The notes under the pieces: generated by a model
Database searches by the model: none
Told to the model about the DNA's origin: nothing
The model's input: the letters and a program-made list of their open reading frames with translations, nothing else
NCBI GenBank assembly: GCA_003290165.1
Contig: QNQO01001171.1
Span: forward strand, 124,001 to 188,000
DNA length: 64,000 bases
Reading direction: 5' to 3'
From: Berberis thunbergii
Lineage: Eukaryota; Streptophyta; Magnoliopsida; Ranunculales; Berberidaceae
Shown here: positions 1 through 11,039 of the stretch, one piece after another
Numbering within the stretch: the stretch's first letter is position 1
How the letters are laid out: each line of letters starts with the position of its first letter
Translations under genes and position numbers: made by a program

Positions 1-1
1 C

Positions 2-1132
2 TGGGATGAAGTTCCGATGCAACATAGATATTGTGTTGAAGTAGTTGATCGTGCACTACAAGACATTTACAGCACCAATAAGTCATTTGGTGGTATTACT
101 GTTGTTCTTGGGGGTGATTTTCGACAGATATTGCCAGTGATACCCAAAGGCGTCCGCGAGCAAATTGTGGCTGCATCTTTGAGGCGTTCTAAGCTTTGGT
201 TAAACATACAAGTTCTGACTTTGAGTTTGAATATGCGGTTGGACAATGGGGTAGGCAATGACGGGTTCATGAAGTTTTTGACTGAGGTATTATTTTTGTG
301 TAAACAATTCTACATTTTACTACATTGCTATTTTTTAATTACTGATTATTTTTATTTTATTTAGATTGGAAGCACCGCACAAGATGTTATTCGTATTCCA
401 ACAACGGTGCACAAGTGCAAAGATTTAAGTGAACTAATTTCTTTGGTTTATCCTCAACTAAATGTAATAGGCACAGCGTCTCCTAATTATTTGACTGAGC
501 GAACAATTCTCTCAGCACGAAATGACGATGTCTGCGACATTAACAAAGCTGCATTATCTGATTTTCCAGGAGAAATCATTGTTTATTTTGCCGCAGATAA
601 AATGGCGGAACATTTTGAAAATGATCATTCCATTGCCAACCGTTATCCAACTGAGTATTTGAACTCGCTTAATCCTTCTGGATTGCCGCCATTTAAGTTA
701 GAATTAAAAGTAGGTTGTCCAATTATGTTGCTGAGAAACATCGCACCTAAAGATGGACTTTGTAATGGAACACGTCTTATAGTTATGCGTTGTGCAAAGC
801 GTATAATTGAAGCAAAAATCTTAAATGGGGATAAGGCTGGCAATTTAGTTTTCATTCCTAGAATCTCTTTAACGCCATCATCTTCCGAGTTTCCCTTCAA
901 AATGAAAAGGCGTCAATTTCCAGTGCGGTTGGCATATGCAATGACGATAAACAAGTCGCAGGGTCAATCTGTGAAATACGTTGGAGTTGATTTACGAACA
1001 CCGGTATTCAGCCATGGCCAACTTTATGTTGCATTATCTAGATGCACAGCTTCTAACAGAATAAGTGTCCTTTTACCTCAAGATGGGCTGGATTCTACGA
1101 CCAATATTGTTTATCCAGAAGTTTTGTTGTAA
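2..1132 (+). CDS. Helitron PIF1-like helicase, C-terminal part (two exons, partial)
   Basis: Helicase half of a Helitron RepHel protein, a 5'-3' DNA helicase thought to unwind DNA during rolling-circle transposition. The frame is open from base 2 with W-D-E-V-P-M (Walker B/motif II, DEAPM-like), then a [12 protein letters not shown] block (PIF1 motif III). An intron at 287-364 (GT...TTATTTAG) restores the frame with exon 2 (365-1132). Exon 2 carries the motif V/VI blocks near residues 300-340 (TINKSQGQ, then LYVALSRCT), ending at TAA 1130-1132. About 351 residues are visible; Walker A and everything N-terminal lie outside. No stops or frameshifts are seen, so this part may be functional. Confidence 0.9.
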
Positions 1133-1730
1133 GAATTTTTAAAGGTATGTTTTAATAAATTTTCTATTGATATTTTGCTTTCATACGATATGAATCTAAT
1201 ATTGATTATACATTTTTGTAGAATTGGGATATCATTGTCGAGGAGTTCAAAAAATCCACTAAAAAACAAAAGTATAATGGTGGGCGTCATTGGAAATTGG
1301 CAAATAAGGTAGTTTATCTCTAACGATGATTGAAAATAGCTTATTTTATTAACATTTTTTTCTAATATTGTGTGTGATAAATTTGTAGATTTCAGTCATA
1401 TTCCCTCCTTGCTCAAAGTTGGTGCATATAGATGCCGATTCATTTGATAATGTGATGCACAAGATGTTTATAGCAGTTGTTGATACGTAGTTTTGATGTA
1501 CATACGCAGTTTAACCCATTTTTGTATATTGTGGGTTTCTTTTGTTCTCATTTTTTGAAAAGAGATATGGTGGTGCATATAAACAATGTATATAAAAAAC
1601 AATGTATGACTTTGATGTACTTACACGTTTTTTTATTATTTTGGCGTGTGGATATATTATTTGGTGTTCATGGCATTGATTGTCATTATAAATTTGTTCG
1701 GATAAATTTCTTTATTCATAAAATTGACAT
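1133..1730 (+). other. Helitron sequence downstream of helicase, with intron-like segments
   Basis: No solid gene. Two segments look spliced: a GT donor near 1145 with a TTTTTGTAG acceptor at about 1214-1222, and a donor after AATAAG near 1309 with an acceptor ending near 1389. The exon-like blocks between them (about 1223-1308 and 1390-1488) are open in one frame but match no family I recognise. They may be spliced 3'-UTR of the helicase transcript or remnants of a second short gene. The rest is AT-rich and leads into the tandem array. Confidence 0.35.
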
Positions 1731-4700
1731 TTTGGATATAATTTTGTGTGCGTGTCTCTTCGACCGCCAAAAAAACACTTTTAGTATACTGAAAACGGTG
1801 AACATATATTGCGCTCAGGCAACAAGTTTTTTTTTTATGCCAAATTACATGAGTATTCAACACAGCCGTTTAAGTATGATGTAATCTGCGATAATGCCAA
1901 TGGCACGAGTATTCCATTTTGTTTGTCCAAATTAATTTGGATATAATTTTGTGTGCGTGTCTCTTCGACCGCCAAAAAAATACTTTTAGTATACTGAAAA
2001 CGGTGAACATATATTGCGCTCAGGCAACAAGTTTTTTTTTATGCCAAATTACATGAGTATTCAACATAGCCATTTAAGTATGATGTAATCTGCGATAATG
2101 CCAATGGCACGAGTATTCCATTCTGTTTGTCCAAATTAATTTGGATATAATTTTGTGTGCGTGTCTCTTCGACTGCCAAAAAAACACTTTTAGTATACTG
2201 AAAACGGTGAACATATATTGCGCTCAGGCAACAAGTTTTTTTTTATGCCAAATTACATGAGTATTCAACATAGCCGTTTAAGTATGATGTAATCTGCGAT
2301 AATGCCAATGGCACGAGTATTCCATTCTATTTGTCCAAATTAATTTGGATATAATTTTGTGTGCGTGTCTCTTCGACCGCCGAAAAAATACTTTTAGTAT
2401 ACTGAAAACGGTGAACATATATTGCGCTCAGGCAACAAGTTTTTTTTTTTGCCAATTTACATGAGTATTCAACATAGCCGTTTAAGTATGATGTAATCTG
2501 CGATAATGCCAATGGCACGAGTATTCCATTCTGTTTGTCCAAATTAATTTGGATATAATTTTGTGTGCGTGTCTCTTCGACCGCCAAAAAAACACTTTTA
2601 GTATACTGAAAACGGTGAACATATATTGCGCTCAGACAACAAGTTTTTTTTTATGCCAAATTACATGAGTATTCAACATAGCCGTTTAAGTATGATGTAA
2701 TCTGCGATAATGCCAATGGCACGAGTATTCCTTTCTGTTTGTCCAAATTAATTTGGATATAATTTTGTGTGCGTGTCTCTTCGACCGCCAAAAAAACACT
2801 TTTAGTATACTGAAAACGGTGAACATATATTGCGCTCAGGCAACAAGTTTTTTTTTATGCCAAATTACATGAGTATTCAACATAGCCGTTTAAGTATGAT
2901 GTAATCTGCGATAATGCCAATGGCACGAGTATTCCATTCTGTTTGTCCAAATTAATTTGGATATAATTTTGTGTGCGTGTCTCTTCGACCGCCGAAAAAA
3001 TACTTTTAGTATACTGAAAACGGTGAACATATATTGCGCTCAGGCAACAAGTTTTTTTTTTTGCCAATTTACATGAGGATTCAACATAGCCGTTTAAGTA
3101 TGATGTAATCTGCGATAATGCCAATGGCACGAGTATTCCATTCTGTTTGTCCAAATTAATTTGGATATAATTTTGTGTGCGTGTCTCTTCGATCGCCAAA
3201 AAAACACTTTTAGTATACTGAAAACGGTGAACATATATTGCGCTCAGGCAACAAGTTTTTTTTTATGCCAAATTACATGAGTATTCAACATAGCCGTTTC
3301 AGTATGATGTAATCTGCGATAATGCCAATGGCACGAGTATTCCTTTCTGTTTGTCCAAATTAATTTGGATATAATTTTGTGTGCGTGTCTCTTCGACCGC
3401 CAAAAAAACACTTTTAGTATACTGAAAACGGTGAACATATATTGCGCTCAGGCAACAAGTTTTTTTTTATGCCAAATTACATGAGTATTCAACATAGCCG
3501 TTTAAGTATGATGTAATCTGCGATAATGCCAATGGCACGAGTATTCCATTCTGTTTGTCCAAATTAATTTGGATATAATTTTGTGTGCGTGTCTCTTCGA
3601 CCGCCGAAAAAATACCTTTAGTATACTGAAAACGGTGAACATATATTGCGCTCAGGCAACAAGTTTTTTTTTTTGCCAATTTACATGAGTATTCAACATA
3701 GCCGTTTAAGTATGATGTAATCTGCGATAATGCCAATGGCATGAGTATTCCATTCTGTTTGTCCAAATTAATTTGGATATAATTTTGTGTGCGTGTCTCT
3801 TCGACCGCCAAAAAAACACTTTTAGTATACTGAAAACGGTGAACATATATTGCGCTCAGGCAACAAGTTTTTTTTATGCCAAATTACATGAGTATTCAAC
3901 ATAGCCGTTTAAGTATGATGTAATCTGCGATAATGCCAATGGCACGAGTATTCCATTCTGTTTGTCCAAATTAATTTGGATATAATTTTGTGTGCGTGTC
4001 TCTTCGACCGCCAAAAAAACACTTTTAGTATACTGAAAACGGTGAACATATATTGCGCTCAGGCAACAAGTTTTTTTTTATGCCAAATTACATGAGTATT
4101 CAACATAGCCGTTTAAGTATGATGTAATCTGCGATAATGCCAATGGCACGAGTATTCCATTCTGTTTGTCCAAATTAATTTGGATATAATTTTGTGTGCG
4201 TGTCTCTTCGACCGCCAAAAAAACACTTTTAGTATACTGAAAACGGTGAACATATATTGCGCTCAGGCAACAAGTTTTTTTTTATGCCAAATTACATGAG
4301 TATTCAACATATCCGTTTAAGTATGATGTAATCTGCGATAATGCCAATGGCACGAGTATTCCATTCTGTTTGTCCAAATTAATTTGGATATAATTTTGTG
4401 TGCGTGTCTCTTCGACCGCCAAAAAAACACTTTTAGTATACTGAAAACGGTGAACATATATTGCGCTCAGGCAACAAGTTTGGTTTTATGCCAAATTACA
4501 TGAGTATTCAACATAGCCGTTTAAGTATGATGTAATCTGCGATAATGCCAATGGCACGAGTATTCCATTCTGTTTGTCCAAATTAATTTGGATATAATTT
4601 TGTGTGCGTGTCTCTTCGACCGCCAAAAAAACACTTTTAGTATACTGAAAACGGTGAACATATATTGCGCTCAGGCAACAAGTTTTTTTTATGCCAAATT

Positions 4701-5393
4701 ACATGAGTATTCAACATATCCGTTTAAGTATGATGTAATCTGCGATAATGCCAATGGCACGAGTATTCCATTCTGTTTGTCCAAATTAATTTGGATATAA
4801 TTTTGTGTGCGTGTCTCTTCGACCGCCGAAAAAATACTTTTAGTATACTGAAAACGGTGAACATATATTGCGCTCAGGCAACAAGTTTTTTTTTTGCCAA
4901 TTTACATGAGTATTCAACATAGCCGTTTAAGTATGATGTAATCTGCGATAATGCCAATGGCACGAGTATTCCATTCTGTTTGTCCAAATTAATTTGGATA
5001 TAATTTTGTGTGCGTGTCTCTTCGACCGCCAAAAAAACACTTTTAGTATACTGAAAACGGTGAACATATATTGCGCTCAGGCAACAAGTTTGGTTTTATG
5101 CCAAATTACATGAGTATTCAACATAGCCGTTTAAGTATGATGTAATCTGCGATAATGCCAATGGCACGAGTATTCCTTTCTGTTTGTCCAAATTAATTTG
5201 GATATAATTTTGTGTGCGTGTCTCTTCGACCGCCAAAAAAACACTTTTAGTATACTGAAAACGGTGAACATATATTGCGCTCAGGCAATTTTTATGCCAA
5301 ATTACATGAGTATTCAACATAGCCGTTTAAGTATGATGTAATCTGCGATAATGCCAATGGCACGAGTATTTCATTCTGTTTGTCCAAATTAAT
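1731..5393 (+). repeat. 204-bp tandem array, 18 units, made of Helitron 3'-end sequence
   Basis: Unit starts (TTTGGATATAATTTTG) fall at 1731, 1936, 2140, 2344, 2548, 2752, 2956, 3160, 3364, 3568, 3772, 3975, 4179, 4383, 4587, 4790, 4993 and 5197, so the period is 203-205 bp. The last unit has a short internal deletion near 5287. Units differ by a handful of bases and by the length of a T run. Each ends with a segment (TGCCAATGGCACGAGTATTC) closely resembling the true Helitron terminus at 5712-5731. Several open frames of 65-115 codons cross the array on the minus strand; they are a consequence of the repeat and are not treated as genes. Confidence 0.97.
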
Positions 5394-5661
5394 TATATTA
5401 TGTTTCTTCAAAATGATGCTTTACTAAATTGGGCATCAATTTCATCAATTTCTCACTTGGACACACATGAGATATTTCCTTCGTATTTTTAGTTAAGCTG
5501 ACATTTGGTGGAGATTAAATTTCTTAACACATAGGTTGCATTTATCAGATTTATTAACATTGTTTTACTGTTCAATAGTATTAACTTTTTACAAAATTAA
5601 TTCATCATAACTGTTGTAATAGACAATGATGTAAGTGTTTTTATAAATTTAAATAAAACCA

Positions 5662-5738
5662 CAAATTTGAGTATTCAACATAGCCGTTTAAGTATGATGT
5701 ACTTTGCAATAGTGCCAACGGCACGGGTATTCCACTAG
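5662..5738 (+). other. Helitron 3' terminus with terminal hairpin
   Basis: A diverged copy of the second half of the 204-bp unit (from GAGTATTCAACATAGCCG) ends in the true terminus. The hairpin GTGCC-AAC-GGCAC (5712-5724) is followed by a ten-base spacer and CTAG (5735-5738), with host T next. Hairpin plus CTRR about 10 bp before the end is the diagnostic Helitron 3' structure that terminates rolling-circle transfer. The array units have TGCC-AAT-GGCA and TTCTG in place of the CTAG end, so only this copy is a canonical terminator. Confidence 0.85.
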
Positions 5739-5815
5739 TAAGAATACATGTTAACAAACTTACATATGACGAGATCAAAGTCACAAGCTCGTTGTAGCTT
5801 GGGCTGTTGTGACCA

Positions 5816-6260
5816 GGACCCGGGGGGCTCCTGCGCATGGTGTGCTGGTCGGAGTCCTGCGCACGTGTGTGAGCCGTTGGATGAAATCCGACGGCTCATA
5901 TCGATGGAATTCAAAGGTTTTTAATCTCTTACAGCTGTCGAAAAGAAATTTTGCAAACAGAGTGAAAGGAACCTGCGCACGTGTGTGAGCCGTTGGATTT
6001 CCGACGGCTCACAATTCAAATTCAGATTTAATTAAAAGTGTACGCAGGTTTTTAATCTCTTACAACCGTTGGATCAGATCTAACGGCTGAGATTTTGGCT
6101 TGGAAAAGAAATTTTGCAAACAGAGTGAAAGGGACCTGCGCACGTGTGTGAGCCGTTGGATTTCATCCGACGGCTCAGAAATCAAATCCATATTTAATTA
6201 AAGTGTACGCAGGTTTTTAATCTCTTACAGCCGTCGGATCTGATCCGACGGCTGAGATTA
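5816..6260 (+). repeat. MULE left terminal region with iterated subterminal motif
   Basis: The motif CCTGCGCACGTGTGTGAGCC starts at 5856, 5972 and 6135 and occurs in reverse complement once at the right end (about 11640-11659). Each left copy is followed by a small inverted repeat around GAGCCGT..GGAT and ATCC.ACGGCTC, and by a shared tail (TTTTAATCTCTTACA and GAAATTTTGCAAACAGAG). A 12-bp-arm hairpin (6228-6239/6243-6254, loop CTG) closes the block. Such arrays are plausible transposase-binding sites; that role is inferred. Confidence 0.8.
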
Positions 6261-7055
6261 TTGGCTTGGAAAACAGATAGAGAGGGAGTTTTGAATCAAA
6301 GAGGAGGGAAACAGAACGTGAAGAGAACTGGGCGGGAAACAGAACGTGAAGAAGAAGAAGAGAGTCGGGGCTTTGGCCTGTAAAGGAGAAATTTCCATTG
6401 GGTCATAAGGTCATCTCTTCACTGAATCTTCACCTCAAACTCGTTTTTGTTGTTTTGTTAATTTCAGTGTGACCTTTCATGTGAAATTGTGAATATCAAA
6501 TGGGGTTGATGGAAATTAGTTATGTTAGATTGTGAATATCAAATTGTTAATTTTTGTGTGTCATGGATGAAAACTTAATGAATGAGGACATAATATTGGA
6601 GGTGGAGTTTAAGGATCTTGTTCTTGTTTGATGTGTGTTTATTTATTTATTTGCATCATTTATTATTTATTGATTTGTGTATTATTATTCTGTAGGTTTT
6701 CTGAGCATCTCTAGTATTTTTTTTTATAAAAATAATAATACAACATTCTGATGGTTTCCAAGAATGATCAAACTATAAAATAAAAGGCTGAGTTTAAATA
6801 ATGGAACAACGTAAATTAAAATAACTGAAAGGAAAAAAAATGGAACAACGTAAACATCCTAAAGCTAGTTCCAGATTGAGACTTAGTTTGAGCTTACTCC
6901 AAAGTTAACTTCTATGTTAAATTTATGTTGTGACAAAGTCAAACTTTATATATTGCATTCAAACTTTATATAGTTGATTATTCTTAACAATGTAGCTACT
7001 TGAAAATTGAATATATATTTTTTTGTTTTTGTGCAGAATATTTGTGTTAGGTGGC
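6261..7055 (+). other. MULE 5' leader with probable 5'-UTR intron
   Basis: No coding frame. A purine-rich stretch with a repeated GGGAAACAGAACGTGAAGA motif (about 6306-6370) resembles a plant 5'-UTR. An AT-rich segment follows and ends in TTTTTGTGCAG at about 7026-7036, a good acceptor 19 bases before the first ATG (7056). This suggests the transposase transcript began in the left end and had one leader intron. Confidence 0.45.
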
Positions 7056-8822
7056 ATGGATGCTATGGATGTTGATGATCCAAGTGTGGGCATGATGTTT
7101 GATTCATTAGAATGTGGTTGGGAGTAATGAAAAAATTATGGGAAAAAAATGCCCTTTGGAGTTAGGAAGGAGTACTCGAATAAGAGTAGAATAGATAAGT
7201 TAATTATCAATGCAGTGTATGTTTGTTGTAAGCATGGTCTCAAGAAAGAAAAACACCCTCAAAAAGGTGTTGTCACTCAACAAAGATGGGATGTTAGAAC
7301 TGACTGCAAAGTAATGTTCAAACTGAGTTTGGATAGAGTAACTGGCAAATACAGAGTCAAAGAATTTATTATTGCGCACAATCATGATTTGGAGCCCAAT
7401 GAAATGACATATATGCTAAGGTCGCATAGGGAGGTAAACATATCACAAGCCTTAGCGATTGAATTGGCTTCTGACTCAGGTATTACTCCTAAGGCTACAC
7501 AAGAACTGTTGAGTAGGGAAGCAGGGGGTAGAAGTAATCTTGGGTTTCTATTAGAAGATCAAAAAACTTACCTAAGATCAATGAGACAGAAAGAGATGGT
7601 CAATGGAGAGCTTGGAGGTATTCTCCGGTATTTTGAGCAACAAAACTCAAAAAATGCCTCCTTTTATTATTCATTTCAGCTTGATAGTGATGATTTAGTT
7701 ACCAATATATTTTGGGCAGACTCTAAAATGCTTGCAGGTTATGCGGACTTTGGTGATGTGGTAACGTTTGATACCACTTTTGGCACTAATAGAGAGTTCA
7801 GACCTTTGGGAGTGTTCACTGGATTTAATAATCATAGAAAAATTGTGATTTTTGATGCAACACTTTTGTACGATGAGACCATTGAGTCATTTCTGTGGCT
7901 TTTTGAAACTTTTGTGAAGGCACATGGTGGTAAGAGACCACGTACCATCTTCACTGACCAAGATGCTGCAATAGGAAATGCTTTAGCTACAGGATGGCCA
8001 GATACATATCATGGGTTGTGCACTTGGCGCATAATGCAAAATGGAATCAAGCATTTGGGATGACACATGAAGAACAAGAATGTTGGTTTTTTTAAGGAGT
8101 TTAAAAGGTGTATGTTTGAGTACTTGGATGAAGTTGAATTTGAAATCAATTGGCAAAAAATGCTTAATGATTTTGACTTCAAAGAGAATAAATGGTTGGG
8201 TCGCATATATGCTTTAAAGGATAAATGGGCTAAGTGTTGTATGAAAAACACAATGACCTTAGGGATACGAAGTACACAACTAAGTGAATCGTTTAATAGT
8301 GACTTGAAAGATCACTTGAAATCCGACTTGAACATTTCATGTTTTTTCAAACATTTTGATAGGGTTTTAGAGCAAAAGAGGAATAATGAGTTGGAGGTTG
8401 AATTTTTTGCAAGGCAAAAAGTGCATACATTGGGATTATCTAGATCCCCCTTGTTGAAACAAGCCTCACAAATCTACACACCTTCAATTTTCAAACTTTT
8501 CCATGAAGAATTTGATCTTGCATCAATGGCTCTGATAAAAAACGAAGATCAAAATAAACACGAGTACATTGTTGCTTTTCATGATACAAAAGAGAAAAAA
8601 TTTAAGGTGTTTTGTGACCCTAGCTTGAATGTGGCAAATTGTAATTGCATGAAGTTTGAGACAATGGGAATATTGTGTTGTCATGTTTTGAAAGTGTTTG
8701 GCCGACTTTATATCATGGAAATTTCGAAAATGTACATATTGGATAGATGGACAAGGGGAGTGAAAGGTAAACGTGTATCAAATGAAGTGAGTTCAAGTAT
8801 GGAAGAAAATGTAAGTGATTGA
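7056..8822 (+). pseudogene. FAR1-type MULE transposase, broken
   Basis: Transposase of the FAR1/FHY3-related MULE family. An ATG at 7056 opens a short acidic leader (MDAMDVDDPSVGMMFDSLE), which loses frame through small indels near 7110-7130. The main frame runs from 7149 with a FAR1 DNA-binding domain (MPFGVRKEYS...IIAHNHDLEP, residues 1-84) and an MULE transposase domain (FDTTFGTNREFRPLGVF, then TDQDAAIG) at about 190-300. One in-frame TGA at 8061-8063 interrupts it; the same frame then continues 8067-8822 with the C-terminal part and a SWIM zinc finger (CNCMKF...CCHVLKVF). Apart from these lesions the protein is nearly complete, so the element probably lost autonomy recently. Confidence 0.9.
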
Positions 8823-9909
8823 GTTTGTAGGATCCAGTCATATCTTCTACGAATGACATTTCAAGTTTCGTTGAATAAGGACACACGGGCCAACACGGAG
8901 AGGTTTAAAGGTTGGCCCGTCAATGTCAATGTACCCTTTCAACCTCCAAAACAAGCACACCCGGGTGCGAGTTTGAGTTTGAGTTTGGGAAGTTACGACT
9001 CTTCCTTTTGGTTTGATGTAAAATGTCTTTCCTATATTAATTGCTGTATTTTTTTTTGTTAAGCTCTGTATAGCTCTGTAGTGAATTTTTTGTTCAGCTC
9101 TGTATTTCTACCATCTTCATTCTGGGTTATAGACAGATATGGAAGAAATACAGTTTTTTTTATGCTCTGATTTTTTGTTCATATGTAAATTTGCAGAGAA
9201 TTTCATTTGTAATTTGCAGAAAAAATTGTAAATTTGCAGAGAATTTCAATTGTAATTGCAGAGAATTCAATTGACATAGCATTCTGCATTGCAAATAACA
9301 TTCTGCATTGTAAATAGCATTATGCATTCATGTTCTTTATTCTGCATTGTAAATAGCATTCTGCATTCAATTACTGTAAAAAAAAAAAAAAAATCTGTAA
9401 TCTGCAAATTCTGCATTCATATTCATATGACATTCTGTAATCTGTAAGTAAAAATAGCAATCTTTCAATCAACCAATACTGTTACAAAAGAAAATAGCAA
9501 AAAAAAACAATCTTTCAATGAGCAATCTGTAAAAAAAAAAAAAAAAACCTCTCAATCAGCCAATACTGTTACAAAAGAAAATAGCAAAATAGCAAAAAAA
9601 AAAACAATCTTTCAATTAGCAATCTGTAAAAAAAAAAAATATATTGTAACAACAATCTGTAATCAGCCAATACTGTAAAAAAATATATATATATATTGTT
9701 CAATCAGCAATCAACAATACTACAAAATAAAACTATAAAAGAGCAAATACTGTAATAAAAAAGCAATCTGCAAATACTGTTACAAAAGAAAACCAAACCA
9801 TCATAAAAGAAGGTGTATTGATTCATCCATAATCCCATTACATAATAGAAATTCATTACAACATCTCATATACATTACAAAATAAAATTATAAAATAGAA
9901 CCTCACATA
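8823..9909 (+). other. MULE 3' region of transposase gene, AT-rich low complexity
   Basis: 8853-9000 still looks weakly coding (ends GASLSLSLGSYDSS), possibly the frameshifted C-terminal tail of the transposase. From about 9050 the sequence is made of iterated short words (CAGAGAATTTCA, GCATTCTGCATT, AATACTGTTACAAAAGAAAA, AATCTGTAAAA runs). No gene is seen. Confidence 0.5.
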
Positions 9910-10320
9910 TCATTCACTCAAAAGCTTCAAAATAACAAGTACAAGAATCACTAGAATTAACACTAACATAGCATTGATCAAATCCCTTGTAAAAGCCCAG
10001 GGATCGTTGGCTTGGGTTTCATGTAGTTGATCATGAATTTCTTCACCACTATGCTCGCGAATGTGATTTGGTTGATTGGGTTTCATATCTTCGTCGGGGT
10101 CTCTTCTTGACTGAGTCTCTCTTCTTGCCTCTTCTGAGTGCATTCACAGACTGTAATTTTCACACGCTTCTTCAGCTGATTTGAAACCCTTTTACATGCT
10201 ACCCTTATAACCATCTACTTGTGATAAACAACTTGCCCAAGTCATGTATACTCCTGGTCTACGGCCGCAATAAACAACATACGCTTTGTATGCCATTCCT
10301 GCATTAATAGCCCAATTTAA
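9910..10320 (-). pseudogene. Small gene remnant: viroplasmin/RNase H1-N-like domain plus C-terminal membrane segment
   Basis: Read leftward from about 10310, the frame gives an AYVVYCGRRPGVYMTW...QVDGYKG block. This matches the RNase H1 N-terminal / caulimovirus viroplasmin fold (PF01693-type), a nucleic-acid-binding module common in plant proteins. A stop (TAG/TAA region near 10190) and the codon before 10143 interrupt it. The next frame, 10143-9910, encodes a 77-residue acidic-polar stretch ending in a hydrophobic helix (LVLILVILVLVILKLL), a likely tail anchor. The two parts may be one small gene, antisense to the transposase. Whether it is a MULE accessory gene or a captured host fragment is unknown. 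Confidence 0.5.
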
Positions 10321-10567
10321 ACTAAGAAGCAAACAATTCAGAAAAATAATTCATGCATTAATAGCAAACAATTCCTGCATTAAGTTTTTTACAACACTTT
10401 TCAGATAAATTTATTTTCATATATGTAGTTTAACAGGAAAAGATTGCTTCAAGCTCAAAGAGTGTTTTTTTTTTTTTTTTTTTTACCATTCACAACCTAA
10501 CAGTGGAATTCCCAACCAAATCATCATGAAAAAGAAAGTGCTGAAACTATCAATGCTCCTCTTCATT

Positions 10568-10712
10568 CTGATCCTAAATGTCAAAGAATTGTTGGTGACA
10601 GAGGATGTTTGTATTTATAATGTAAGATAGATTTTGACATGAGAGAAGGCTTTACATTCAATCCTAAATGTCTCAGAATTGTTGGTGACAGAGGATGTTT
10701 GTATTTACATTC
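10568..10712. repeat. Short direct duplication (about 45 bp, spaced 92 bp)
   Basis: The block beginning ATCCTAAATGTC and running through GTTGGTGACAGAGGATG occurs at about 10570-10617 and again at 10662-10709, with two or three differences. It lies in otherwise non-coding MULE sequence. Confidence 0.8.
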
Positions 10713-11039
10713 AATATTTACGGCTTCATTCAATTCCAGTGTGTTAATATTTTTTATCCGGCTGAAACTAGCACCCACCTCTTGCATTTCATATGGGTCT
10801 TACTTGTTTCTTTCCAACCAAGCTAAAATTGTACCAATATTCATGCCACATCATGAGACAATAAAATTAAAACACCTCATTTGATTCATTTTAGTAGAGG
10901 AACCACCAGCAAGGTTCATGCATAAAAACTAGAAATGCAATATTCAATTATACTTTGATCTTTTAATAATAAATGTTTAGCGGAATAATCCCTCGTTTGT
11001 GCAATTAAGTGATTCTTGTCAAAATAGTTCAAATGAATC

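Larger units (their letters stand above)
1..5738 (+). mobile_element. Helitron, 3' part (5' end outside window)
   Basis: A rolling-circle transposon whose left part lies before the window. Seen directly: a PIF1-type helicase reading frame (2-1132), a long tandem array (1731-5393), and a textbook Helitron 3' end: stem GTGCC / loop AAC / GGCAC at 5712-5724, ten bases, then CTAG at 5735-5738 followed by T. Immediately after CTAG the sequence becomes GLR intron, matching the paralogous intron near 27134. The Rep (HUH) part of the RepHel protein is not in view, so autonomy cannot be judged. The 268 bp at 5394-5661 between array and terminus holds nothing recognisable. Confidence 0.85.

Noticed and set aside
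2327..5320. Several minus-strand ORFs of 64-114 codons with repeated peptide words
   Set aside because: They arise because the 204-bp tandem unit (a multiple of 3) happens to be open in one frame. They have no start context, splice sites or family, and end where units carry indels.
1731..5393. CRISPR-like array
   Set aside because: Units are contiguous 204-bp tandem copies with no unique spacers, in plant DNA with a Helitron terminus.
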